Source: Allomyces macrogynus ATCC 38327
Taxonomy: Eukaryota > Blastocladiomycota > Blastocladiomycetes > Blastocladiales > Blastocladiaceae
NCBI GenBank assembly: GCA_000151295.1
Contig: GG745329.1
Span: 2,164,618 to 2,228,617, forward strand
Length of the DNA stretch: 64,000 bases
Reading direction: 5' to 3'
This document shows positions 1 through 10,732 of this stretch, in pieces. Under the pieces are notes generated by a model, which did not search any database, had not been told where the DNA came from, and was given only the letters and a program-made list of their open reading frames with translations. Both the position numbers and the translations under genes were made by a program. Every line of letters starts with the position of its first letter. Positions within the stretch are counted from its first letter, which is position 1.

Positions 1-682
1 TGAGGAGCGGCAGGTTGGCCTTTTCGGCAGCCATGGCGGCATCGGCTGCGGCTTTTTCGGCGAGCGTCATGGACGACGAGGCCGTGGGCAAGAATGTCGC
101 CATGGCCTCGTCGTTACCCCCGACGCGTTGCGCACCGCCACCGCCGCCGAGCTGCATCGCGCGCGCCTGGTGGTAGGCAAACAGCGACGTCCAGAGAATC
201 AGGGACACGTAGTAAGCGAGCCAAAACGGGTGCCAAGTGTGCTCCGTAAACGTGTAGACGTGCGAAATTCCCTGCGGGATGTTGATGAACCCGAGCAGCA
301 TCAAGAGCACGCCCATGCTGCCGTGCACGCGGCGCGCAATGGGGCGCAGGCGGTGCAACTTAGGGTTCGACGAGAGCGACTGGAGCGAGAAAAAATGCGA
401 GCCACCACCGAGCATTTGCAAGACGACGAGGGCGAGGATCGTATAACCCCAAAACCGGTGCTGCCGCTTGCAGTTCACTTCGTTGAAGAGCACAAATGCG
501 CCGGCGAGAAGCACGACCATGGTCGAGAATACCTGAGAGCCGGCATGGACAGCGAGCCGGTTGGATGCGTCGCGGTAGTAGCGCGCGTAGAGCGCGGCCG
601 CGGGCAGCAGGTAACCCCAGCACACGATCATCATGATCCCGTGCGCCAAAATGGGCGGGTACGAAAAGTAGTCGGTCGCCAT
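1..682 (-). CDS. cytochrome b561 / ferric reductase-like membrane protein, 3' part cut by the window edge
   Basis: An open frame read on the minus strand starts at an ATG at 682 and runs off the left edge without a stop, giving at least 227 residues. It shows five hydrophobic segments. The first begins with HGIMM and GYLLP, a pattern of the b561 core found in DOMON-linked and FRRS1-like proteins, and conserved His residues recur near later helices (HRFWGY, RRVHGSMG, YHQARA). These would hold two haem b groups for transmembrane electron transfer to iron, ascorbate or similar acceptors; that role is known for the family and inferred here. After the fifth helix comes a Gly-rich then Ala/Lys-rich cytoplasmic tail. 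The frame stays open upstream of the ATG, so an N-terminal exon (for example a DOMON domain or signal peptide) cannot be excluded, but I see none I can support. Confidence 0.7.
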   Translation of the reverse strand, partial: MATDYFSYPPILAHGIMMIVCWGYLLPAAALYARYYRDASNRLAVHAGSQVFSTMVVLLAGAFVLFNEVNCKRQHRFWGYTILALVVLQMLGGGSHFFSLQSLSSNPKLHRLRPIARRVHGSMGVLLMLLGFINIPQGISHVYTFTEHTWHPFWLAYYVSLILWTSLFAYHQARAMQLGGGGGAQRVGGNDEAMATFLPTASSSMTLAEKAAADAAMAAEKANLPLL

Positions 683-1290
683 GTCGGACTCGGCGGCAGA
701 CGGATTGGGGTAGCACAGCGCGGCCTTTTGAGCTCTTGAGCAGCTCGACGCGGCTCTTGGTCTTGCTGGTGGCGTGGAGAGCGCAGAGCGCAGCGACCCG
801 CGCGCTCAACGGTGGTGCAATGCTGCGGGTGGACTTGTTGGCGTCGTGCAGACTGCGAGAAGTGAGCGTCGAGGGAAAGGGCAGCGCCGTCCGTGTCGCC
901 GTCGTGGAGCGGTCAGGGGGAACGGGTGGCCAAAGCGGCCAGCAAGCAGGGATCGCCGTCGGTTTTTAGCCGGGGCTCGACCAGGGTGGCGGCTAAGTCA
1001 TCGTCGCGCGCCGCACCCAAGTCACTTACAACCCCTCACCATTTCCATCTTCAGTCCATGCGCCAGCGCACCCGCAACGGCCAGAAACGGTGCGTGGAGG
1101 CATACGACGCCTGCAGTTTCTACCCATGCAATTTGTTTATCGCCACGCGTCGCCGACCCTGCTGCTAGTCGCTGGAATCTCGGCCGACTGTCCAATGAGC
1201 GTGCACGCGAGGGGCTAAGAGTCAAATGAGACAACAAAAGATCAAACTAGCTATTGAAATACACGTCCCAATCTCAACCCACACATCTCT
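683..1290. other. intergenic, between two minus-strand genes
   Basis: About 600 bases between the b561-like start and the DHTKD1-like stop. It must hold the b561 promoter and the DHTKD1 3' region. A 71-codon minus frame (1022-1237) has no recognisable content. No RNA gene or repeat seen. Confidence 0.5.
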
Positions 1291-4200
1291 TTACAGCGCC
1301 ACCGCCGCGGCCAGCACGGCCGCCTGCTCCTTGCGGTGGATCGCGCCCACGCCCGTCGCGGGTGCGGCCGCCGACACGCGGCCAATGTACCGCACCTTGT
1401 GGGGGACGAGCGCCTGCAGGCGCGGCTCCACAAACGTGTAGGCGCCTTGGTTCTGCGGCTCCTCCTGGACGTAGCACCAGTCCTTGACGTGCGCAAACTG
1501 CGCGACCTGCGCTTGCACTTCCTCGACCGGGAACGGGCACAGCTCCTCGAGACGCACGAGGGCAATCTGCTGCGTGAGGTTCTTGGCGTCGCGCTCCTTG
1601 GCCAGCTCGTAGTAGAACTTGCCCGAGCACACGACGACGCGCTGCACGGTCATGGGGTCGACGATCGCCGGGTCGGCGAGGACGGGCTGGAAGGTAGTGC
1701 CGGGGCCCATCTCCTCGAGCGTGGAGACGGCCTGCGGCAGGCGCAGCAGCGTCTTGGGGCCAACAACAATCAGGGGCTTGCGGAAGTTGCGCACCATCTG
1801 GCGACGCAGCGCGTGGAAGTGCTGTGCGGGCGTCGTCGGGAAGACAACGTGCATGTTCGGGTTACGCGGCAGCTCCGGCTGCGTCGGGTTGAACGGGTCG
1901 TTGCACAGCTGCAGGAACCGCTCCATGCGGCACGTTGAGTGCTCGGGGCCCGTGCCGTCGTACCCGTGCGGGAGCAGCATGACGAGACCCGACTGGCGCA
2001 GCCACTTGGCCTCGGACGACGAGACAAACGTGTCGATGATGATCTGCGCGCCATTGAAGAAATCGCCAAACTGGGCTTCCCAGATGGGCAGCGTCTTGGG
2101 AGACTCCCATGAGTAGCCAAACTCAAAGCCGAGCACGGCAAACTCGGACAGCGACGAGTTGGCAATCTCGAGCATACCCTGCTGGCCCGCGGGCGCCATG
2201 GCGTTGAGCGGCGTGTAGACGCGCTCCGTCTCCTGGTCGACGAGCATGCAGTGGCGCTGCGAGAAGGTACCGCGACCGACGTCCTGGCCGGAAATGCGCA
2301 CGTTGTTGCCTTCGAGCATCAGCGAGCCAAACGCCATGGCCTCGGCCGTCGCCCAGTCAACGGGCTTGTTGGCCTCGATGCGCTGCGCGCGCGCCTGGAT
2401 GTGGAACTTGTGCAGGCGCTGGTGCACGTGCATCGACTCGGGCACGGCCACCGACGCGAGCCCGACCTTCTTGAGCGTGTCGACAGGCACGCCCGTGACG
2501 GGCTTGGTCACGGCCTCCTTGGGCGAGACGTAGCCCTCCCACTTACCCTGCAGGTGCGTAGCTGGTGCCGAGTAAGTCGCGACGGCGTCGAGGTCGGCAT
2601 CGAGCTTCTTGTACCACGAGTCGCGCAGCGCCTCGACCTCGGTGGGCGAAACAATGTTCTCGGCGACGAGCCGCTCCTCATAGAGCTTGGGCACCGACTT
2701 GCGCGCGCGAATGATCTTGTACATGTTGGGCTGCGTAAAACCGGGCTCGTCGAGCTCGTTGTGGCCCCAGCGACGGAACGCCGTGACGTCGAGCACAATG
2801 TCCTTGTGGAACTTGTTGCGGTACTCGACGGCGAGTGCCGTCGCGTAGGCCACGTCCTCAGGGTGGTCGCCGTTCACGTGAATGACGGGCGCGTTGATCA
2901 TCTTGGCCACGTCCGACGAGTAGGCGGTCGACCGCGAGTTGGTCGCAGGAGTCGTGTACCCAATCTGGTTGTTGACAATGATGTGCACCGACCCACCGCA
3001 CGTGTAGTGCGGCAGGTTCGACAGACCGAGCGTCTCCATGACGACGCCCTGGCCGGCAAACGCCGCGTCGCCGTGCAGCTGCACGCACATGACACGGTCA
3101 CCGAGGTAGCAGTCCGTCTCCTTGCCCGACTGGAACGCATCCATTTGCTTGGCGCGCGCCTTGCCCATGGCCACCGGGTTGATCGCCTCGAGGTGCGACG
3201 GGTTGTGCAGGAGCGACACGTGCATCGGCTGCTTGGCCTGCGGGTAAGTCAGGTCAAGCGACTGCGCAATGTGCGAGAGCACGTCACCCGTGCACACGTC
3301 GGCCTCGTCGGCCGGGTACTCGGGCGTGCCCTTGACCTTGGCAAACAACGCCGTCGGGTTGTACTCGAGCAGGTCCGTGAGCAGGTTCAGGCGACCACGG
3401 TGCGGCATGCACAGAATAATGTCCTTCAGCCCAGCAACGTTGGCCGTCGAGAACAGCGAGTCGAGCGCGACCATCATCGATTCGGCGCCCTCGAGACCGT
3501 ACCGTTTGACCTGCGGGAACTTCTTGGTCATGAACAGGTCAAACACCTCTGACTTGGTCAGAAGCGCCTGGATGCGCTTCTTCTCGTCGGCCGAAAACTT
3601 CTTCTTCTCAAACGATTCGACCATGTGCGCAAACCACCGGCGCTCGCTGCTGTTCTGTTGACGGTTTTGCAGAGGATCGCGCGTCAGCCATGAACCACAT
3701 CCGAAGCAGCTTCAACAGTCAGCGAAAAGATAACGTACGGGAATGTGCGCAAACTCGTACGCGATGCGACCCGCGTACGTGTTGTCGAGGTGCTTGACAA
3801 TCGTCTCGAGCGATGCCTGCTCGCGCGAAATCGAAGCGTCCGACGTCTTGCCGACATGCAAAATACCGCTCAGGTTGAACGTCTGGCCCAGCTTGAGACC
3901 GTAGCGAGCGGGATCGAGCTCCGGAATCGTGCTACATCGAGATCAAGCACGTCGAACAATGAGAAATTTGCTCAACAGCGCCTCAGAGCAATTTTTTCGG
4001 ACCAAATCGTACGTTTTCGGGCCGTTGATCCCGAGGGGGTCGAGCTTGGCGTACTGGTGGCCGTGCATGCGGTACGCTGCGACCAGTCGCAGCAAGTTGG
4101 CGTTATTGTTGCGGTTCGCGAGCTCCTCGGGTGTGTCTGTGATTTCGAGAATCGGTTCTGTTCAGTTTCCAGCCCTGATTTGCCCTTCCCATAAACCGAT

Positions 4201-4428
4201 CATGGCCAAACAGTTGAACGTACAATCGGGCAGCTGGAACTCGCGCGCAAGACGGTACCCGTAGGCCTCTTGTGGCGTCTCGTTGTAGGCACGGCGTGCC
4301 ATGACGGGCATCGTCGGTGCGCGCAGCGCCACTTTCGGGCGTGCAGCGGCCAGGACCGATGCGGCCGAGGACCGCACCGACACAGCAGCGGCAGCGCGCT
4401 GCACACAGGCACGGCGCAGAGCAAACAT
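1291..4428 (-). CDS. DHTKD1: 2-oxoadipate dehydrogenase E1 (DHTKD1-type), mitochondrial
   Basis: Four exons, read right to left: 4428-4224, 4136-4013, 3931-3739 and 3654-1291; the phases fit and give about 961 residues, close to animal DHTKD1 (about 920). The N-terminus is Arg/Ala-rich without acids, like a mitochondrial presequence, followed by NETPQEAYGYR. The thiamine-diphosphate dehydrogenase core is complete: MPHRGRLN, HGDAAFAGQG, NNQIGYTT, GHNELDEP and a C-terminal EEPQNQG. The OGDH/KGD1 family reads ERGTFSHRH where this protein has GRGTFSQRH, and LRRQMVRNFRKPL also agrees with DHTKD1 rather than OGDH. The enzyme would decarboxylate 2-oxoadipate from lysine/tryptophan breakdown within an oxoacid dehydrogenase complex. 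A divergent OGDH remains the alternative. An antisense frame of 433 codons is a shadow of this gene. Confidence 0.9.
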
Positions 4429-6058
4429 GGTGGTCGAAGTAGGTGGAAACGGACTCGACTCGCACGAGTCGCAAAACTGGAGTGCCGCTGGTGGTGGCGG
4501 TCGTGGGGTACTTGAAGATGAGAACGGGTTTGGTCGGTCCAAAGCGAGCTGGGGACAATCGAGGTGGGTGGAGCGACAGAGCCGACCGCGAGAGCGGGAA
4601 TGAGGGAGAGAAAGCGCTGCGGCGGTGCGACTAGCTGCTCAAATAGTCCCTTCGAGCACGACAGGGGCCGAGGGGTCCAACGCGGGTCAAACGTGGCCAA
4701 AAAAATTCGTTGGGCCGGTTCAGATTGACCATGGACATTTGGTCTGAAGTTGCGCCGCTGTTTTGTTGCGTCGTGGGGCGCTTGCGCCGCGCATTGGCTT
4801 GTCTGGTCGAAGCCACCGGAAACAGTCGTCTCCACCGTGCCTCTTAAGAACAAGATCGGAGCAGGACCGGAGGGAGAGAGGCCTGATTGGCTGCCGATCA
4901 CGTTTTGAGCAGCCCTGCTCCGACCCTCTTACGTCTGGAAATCTCCGGTCAAAAAATCGTTCACGACGCGACCCGGCGTGCCTGGTGGAAATGTTGAAAA
5001 GCGACGACGAGAGCAACGACGAGAGCGACGACGAGCGGCGACGATCACGACGAGATTGTTTGATTGAAACATGCAAGGCGATAAACGCTGCGCAAGTGCG
5101 AGCGCGCCGGCGGCCAGAGAACAGAAACGAGTGGCGGATCGTTAGGAACAGTAAGATAAAATAGCACCAGCGCACCGCCCATTTTATGCCGTTGGCAGCA
5201 ACGGGAACGATCATAAACAGATGAGCGAATGGACGCAAATGGTCGCGCGTGGATGCCCCATAGATCTATCCCGTACAGGAGAGGAGCGAGCGGGCGCGAT
5301 TGAGGTCGCGCTCGCGCACGTGTATACGACGCGGTGGGGCTCAGATGCTGGCAGCATCTCGACTGGCTCATAGCTACGGTCATTGGGGGCGTGCGCGCTC
5401 AATTGGCTTGGATGCGAGCACAACTAGATGGCTGAACCACGGCGACGAAGTGACCATGGCAAGGCATGAGCGCAATAAGACCCCTTGCGTGCTCTAAAAC
5501 GGCTCGGTGGGCCTGACCAACCAGGCGATGATGTTCGCGATGGGGATGTTGGAGCTCAGGAATCTCGCGCGATGCGTCATCAAGTTGACAATCAAACGGC
5601 CGCCGCGCGACCACTCGGTCGTCGACACGAGCGCGGAGCGCGTCATTCTACAGCCTGACAGACGGCGCACATTTTTCTAAGAGTGGCGGGGGTCGATTTA
5701 ATTGGTCGTTGTCGAGCAAAAGGTTCGTCTGGACCAATCAGTCGCGATGATTCGGTGGTCAAGTACGAAATGGAGCCAGGCCGAACCAAGGCTGAGTGAA
5801 ACCAGTAGGCCATGGCCCTTGACATGGACCGACATTCGAGACGCAGAGGGCGGTGGCGACGCCGATCTTGACAACGACGAACAGTATATAAGCGGTCGAT
5901 TCACGGCTGAAAGGCGGAACTGGGCAAGAGAAATGTTGGCGCTCAGGACCTTTAGCTCCACTCAGCACTCAAATCTGGACAAGCCAGAGAAATGAAACGA
6001 TCCTTTGCATTCCACCCAACCCAATCCCCTTCACCAAAACCGTCCATCCCACTGCGTC
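4429..6058. other. 1.6 kb stretch without a recognisable gene
   Basis: Read on both strands. It holds only short, low-quality frames with no domain or conserved motif. Some stretches are purine-rich (GACGACGAG-like repeats near 5000-5045). A TATA-like box (TATATAAG, about 5883-5890, plus strand) precedes no gene I can support. The part next to 4428 must contain the DHTKD1 promoter. No tRNA or rRNA seen. Confidence 0.5.
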
Positions 6059-8122
6059 CTACAAACTCACAAAAGTCCTTCCCGGCTGCTGCTGCGCGCT
6101 GGGCCCCTCGCCCGCCCCCACCTCATGCCGCACCGTGAGCGTTTCGGCGGGCGACGTTGGCGCATGCGGCGCGTGCGGGTGCTGCTGCTGGTAATGTAAC
6201 TGGTGCCGCTTCCACGCGAGCTTTTCGAGGTAGAGCGCCTGCTTGGCGCGCTCGAGTTCGCGCCTCTCCAAGTCGAGCATCGCCTCGAGCTGCTCAAAAT
6301 GCGCGACTTTGCGCTCCATCTTCTGTGACTGCAGATCGAGCACCTGCGCCATGACGCGCCGCATCTCGGCCTCAGCGTCGTTGGCGAGCTCGGTCGCCCG
6401 AACGGCCGCGAGGCCCAGCGCGGTCCCGCCGGCGAGGTCGAGCGTGGCGCGGTTGACGGGGGAGGTCGGGTCGGTCGAGGTCGCGGCGGCGGGTACGTCA
6501 GATGACGCAGCCAGCGTTGCCGTTGTCGGAGACTTTAGTTGCGCGTCGCCTTGGCCCATGGCCGCGTCCTTGTCTCCTGCCGGCGCGGCGGGTGCGGGCG
6601 CCGCATCGGCCGCTGGTGCTGCCACATCCTCGTCCATTGCGGCCGCCGCGTTCTCTCCGCCGGCCGTCGCAGGTACCAGCACGTCCGTCGATGCCTGCCC
6701 ACCACGCGTCGGCCCGGCACTCGCGCGCGCCGCCTCGGTCACGGCCTTGGCCACGTGCGGCGAGACGGCCGACGACAGGAACGCAACGAGCGACAAAATC
6801 GGGTTCTCCACGTCGTTGAACGCGTTCCGGTGAAACTGCAGCGGCCCGAGGTCCTTGGCGGGCACGCCCAAATACGGGTCCTCGATTGGCACTTTCAAAA
6901 ACTGCAAAATGCACTGGTCGCGCGTCTTGGTCCCGACGTGCGCAGAGATCGCCGACCAGTCCTTGTCGTGCATTTCAATGCCTTCCAGCAAGAGCAGCAG
7001 TTCCTGGTCGGTCCACTGATCGCCCGTGACGCGCGGCGCCACGACCTGGTCGAGCTTGACAAAATCGCCGGCAAACATGGTCGATGGGAACCGGCCTTCA
7101 AAGTAGCACGGCTCGCACAGGTTCACGTCCGGGTGCTTGAGCGAGTGGTACCGGAACGGCGCACAGACGACGCCGCACGTCAGGCACTGGTAGGTCTGGG
7201 TCGACGCCGTCGAGGTCTCGTGCAGGTCGAGCGTGTAAATGTCGCGCCGCGACGCCAGATTGGCCGGGTCGGTCGTGGTCGAAGCGGCGTCGCCGCTGCT
7301 GGAACCCGCGATCGTGGTGGTGGTGGTGGTCGTGACCGTGGCCGCGGTCGCGGTGGTCGTGGTCGCGGTCGTGCCGTTGGGACCAGCCGCCCCGGAACCG
7401 TCGCTCGGCGCGTTCATCGCGGGCAGGAACGGCTGCAGGCCGCGCGGCGTGTCGGCCGTGACGCGGAAATGGCCGGTGAATGGCGGTGCGAGCGCAGCGG
7501 GCCGTGTTTCCGGATCGACCTGGAGCAAAGTCACGGAAAACAATCAGTGACCCGTCTCCCCATCATCACGGTCGCATGCTAAATAACGCACATGGTAGTT
7601 GATCAACCCCCATTGCTCGAGGAACGCGTGCACGCGCAAGATCGCGCAGACGTCCCCAGCCAAGTTGCGGCGACACGCCGTGACCGTCAAGTACTCGGTC
7701 GGGTTGAGCCGGTAGGCGTTGACCATGAAATCGCGGTACTCCTTGTAGATGGCGGGCGATTTGGACTTGTTACGGCCGTTGAAGAATTCGGGCAGGGCAC
7801 GGCGCTCCACGTCGTGGATCGCATTCATATCGAACCACGCCGCGTACGACGGGATAATGATCTCGTGCGTTTGCTCAACAAGATACTTGCGCGCATCCTC
7901 ATCGAGTTTCGAAAAGGGCACGTCCATGGCCGCCTTGGGCGCCGGTGCAGCGGCCGCGGTCGTGGTCGGCGAGACGGGCACGTCGCTCGTGGCGCCGTTG
8001 GGCGCGCCCGACACGTCCATGTCGTCGGCGGCACCGGCGTCTTGCTGCGAGCCGGCGGCCGACTGGACGTCATCGACGTCCATGTCGTGGTGGCCCTGCG
8101 TCGTTGGTGCGTCGTCGTCCAT
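6059..8122 (-). CDS. RSC8: SWI3/RSC8-type subunit of a SWI/SNF or RSC chromatin remodeller (SWIRM + zinc + SANT)
   Basis: Two exons, 8122-7592 and 7519-6059, joined at [14 protein letters not shown], a hallmark of this family; 663 residues. In order: acidic Asp-rich N-terminus; SWIRM domain (residues about 65-180, with [10 protein letters not shown] and [14 protein letters not shown]); a Cys4 ZZ-like zinc finger (CLTCGVVC ... [12 protein letters not shown]); a SANT domain ([20 protein letters not shown]); a long Ala/Pro/Thr-rich stretch; and a C-terminal coiled coil rich in Glu/Leu/Arg that dimerises the subunit in yeast. The zinc finger fits RSC8/SMARCC. It acts in the nucleus as the scaffold dimer of an ATP-dependent remodeller. 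The frame ends in TAG just after the coiled-coil tail. The SWI1-type subunit of the same machine lies about 2.4 kb away (10550). Confidence 0.92.
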
Positions 8123-8615
8123 TCCGGCGGGGTGGTTGCGTCACGGGACTGGCACGACAGTCGTTACGGGTGCCGCTCAGTAAATTGCAGCGAGTGTGCG
8201 GGGATCAGGGCCGCTGGCGCCGCGGTGCGGTCGTTGCGCGAGTCGACGGCTGCAAGTGATCGCGATGTGCTGGGCGGACAGGCCGAGATGACCAGGCCGA
8301 CGTTTCTGACGCTTTGGCCACGTGCTTGACCTTGTCCCTGCCAACACGATGGTCAGCCGCTGATCGTCACATCGCGGCAGCACATGGGACTGGGGGAATA
8401 TTTACAGAATCCCAAGAGTCTACTGATACCGACACGCATGTCCCTCCACCAAGTCGCCGTCTCCACCCCATTAGTCCACCTCAGGCCTCGACCCAGGCCC
8501 GGCCCTGACGGGCCTGCCAGCCACGCGACGCGCGACACGGCACGAATGCGCTCCAACGACCCCCCCCCCCCCCCCCCACTCTGCACCCAACGTGCCGGCT
8601 GCGCCGCGCCCGCGT
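8123..8615. other. intergenic with an 18-nt C tract
   Basis: Space between the SWI3 start and the NIPA stop, both on the minus strand. It contains the SWI3 promoter and a run of about 18 C at 8560-8577. No gene seen. Confidence 0.5.
8560..8577. repeat. homopolymer C tract (about 18 nt)
   Basis: Uninterrupted C run located about 40 bases beyond the NIPA stop codon, in the 3' region of that minus-strand gene (so a G run in the transcript). Length is likely variable between clones or assemblies. Confidence 0.9.
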
Positions 8616-9980
8616 TTACGCGTCGTCGTCCGTGTCGTCGTCCGACTTGAGCGTAAACGGCCGGTTCTCCTCGTCGAACCGCGCCATCATATGCGCCTGC
8701 CCTCCCGGCGCGACCTGCCCGGTGCGCTGCAACGCCAGAATCGACTCGTGCTCGATGCGCTTATCCATGCCCGACTTGGCATTGAGCATAAACACGCCAA
8801 TGAAGATGGTCGTGAACCCGGCAAACACCGAGACGACTTCGACGGCCGAGCTGTTGTTGAACCCTTGGAAGAGCACAATCGACGCTGTGATCGTGGCCGT
8901 TGTGAAAAACACGTAGTAGACGGGCGTCACGACATTGGTACTGAACACGTCGAGCGCCTTGTTGAAGTAGTTGACCTGCGTGATGGCGCAGGCGAGCACG
9001 ACGATCCCGAAAAAGTAGGTTGACGCATGCGTCAGCTGGTTGTTGCCCTCGAACGTCAGCTTGAGCGCGATGCCAAAGCCCTTGACGGCCATAATCGAGA
9101 TGGACCCGACCAGCGAGCAAATGGAAATGTAGACGAGCATGTGCTGCTTGCCGTAGATGGGCGCGATTTTGAAGATGAGGATCAGCGACACGGCCAGGAC
9201 GATCAGCGAGTAGACGACAAAGCCTAACCATGGCGGGAGAAAAGTGGTCAGCGGGCAGTCGGACGAGGGTGCTGGCAGCAGCGCAACGTACCTGGATGCG
9301 TCGCGTACTGCATCATTTCGTCGACGCTGTGGATGACCTGCTCCTCGGGCGCGTGCAACACCACGACCAGTGACCCAATCACGCACAGCGCGCACCCAAG
9401 AATGCCTTCTCGTCCGAGCTTTTCCTTGAGGAATATCGACGCCAAGATGGCTCTACACATTGATGCCGATGTGAGCGCACAGACGGATGTCTGATTCAAG
9501 AGCGCATCGCACGGACCCGATCAGGACGCTCATGGCGCCGAGCGGCGTGACGAGGATGGCGGGCGCAAACGAGTAGGCGGCAAAGTTGGCGGCCTCGCCG
9601 CACACCACTAGACATGAGCAACGACAGCGTCAGCATCACAACCTCGCTGTATTCCGAGCACGTAACGGCAACGCGTACTGGTCAGCATGCCTAGCCACCA
9701 TTTGGCGTTTTTCAGGTAACTGTGGTTGGTGCCGGCGGCGCCTACGATCGGCAGAAAACGGCGCAATGAGGTGGAGAGCACGCGAGACAGAGCCGAGAAG
9801 CAAGAGCGGGGGGGTGGGGGGGGGGGGGGGGGAGCGCGCGCTCGGCTGCCTCAAAGTACTTTCGATTATTGCCGTAGCGTCCATGAGGCCGACCTTGGTG
9901 ATGACAAACGACGACCCGATCAGGATCGACGAGAGCATGGCCAGCGTCAGGCCAATGTACTTTTCGCTTGCCGTGGCCAT
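8616..9980 (-). CDS. NIPA-type magnesium transporter
   Basis: Five exons: 9980-9860, 9741-9679, 9607-9517, 9452-9292 and 9223-8616; phases close exactly to give 347 residues, typical of the NIPA family. The protein opens with [19 protein letters not shown] and continues with [51 protein letters not shown] and a hydrophobic C-terminal half with several more membrane helices; all are signature segments of NIPA1-4. The tail after residue about 310 is polar and ends in an Asp-rich cluster. The expected role is Mg2+ uptake at the plasma or endosomal membrane, inferred from the family. Intron 1 carries a long G-rich tract. The upstream in-frame ATG at 10412 would only add Pro/Ser-rich sequence, so the ATG at 9980 is preferred. 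Confidence 0.9.
9808..9832. repeat. G tract with one T, inside NIPA intron 1
   Basis: A 25-nt run of G interrupted only at 9815. On the coding (minus) strand it is a C-rich tract between the first and second NIPA exons, where it could serve as a pyrimidine tract or simply be a slippage-prone repeat. Confidence 0.85.
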
Positions 9981-10549
9981 GGCGCCGGATGAGTCGAGGG
10001 CAAAGTCGAGTGGGCGGAGGCGAGGCGGGGGAGGAGTCGAGCGCGACGGGGGATCGGTCACGCGGAGAAGAAACAGGGTGCGGATGTGGTGCGGCAGAAT
10101 CGCATGTGGGTCGGCGAGTCGGAGAGGGGCCAGCGGTGCGCGTGCAGGAGCGGTCGCAGGTTGGGCCGGGTCGGGCAAGGGCAGGCCTGGAGTCGGCCGA
10201 ATCGCGACGCGAGAGGATGCGGCAAGCGTGCGCGAGTGGAGTGCGCCGAGTGGGAGGGCGCGGTGCGCGAAGTGAGTGGCAATACGAGCGGCAGCTGCAG
10301 GAGAGACAGGCAAGACAAGAGGGCCGGCGTCGTCGTGGAGACTAAAGAGCGAAGGCAACGATGAAATGATGAGAAGCACACGGCAATGATTGTGGTCGTT
10401 TGGCGCGGTCACGTCAGAGGCACGTGTGGCTGGAGCCAGGCGTCAGACGGCTGCTGTGAAGAGAGGCCGACTGGCCGCCTCCACCGCCGCGCCGCTGTCG
10501 ACCCGCACCGCACACTGGATCACATCGCGACGCGCGAGCCGCCGCCGCC
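9981..10549. other. divergent promoter region NIPA / SWI1
   Basis: About 570 bases separate the two divergently read start codons. No gene of its own is supported. Regulatory elements for both genes must lie here. Confidence 0.5.
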
Positions 10550-10692
10550 ATGCAGTTCCCGCAAGACTCGCAGGCATGGCTCATGAACGCGCTGCTGCGC
10601 GGCGACCTCTCGCCCCAGCAGCAGCACCAGCTCCAAGTGCAGCTCCAGCAGCAGCACCAGCACCAGTTACAGCAGCAGCGTCGTTTGCACCA

Positions 10693-10732
<40 letters not shown>

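Noticed and set aside
1022..1237. Minus-strand frame ending near APFLAVAGALAHG as a signal-peptide exon of the b561-like protein
   Set aside because: The hydrophobic patch is at the C-terminal end of the frame, and no splice pair joins it in phase to the b561 core.
2251..3552. 433-codon plus-strand frame
   Set aside because: Antisense shadow of the DHTKD1 coding exon; high GC creates long open frames opposite real genes.
5700..6000. Small plus-strand gene after the TATA-like box at about 5883
   Set aside because: Only short frames without conserved content follow; it would run into the 3' end of the SWI3 gene.
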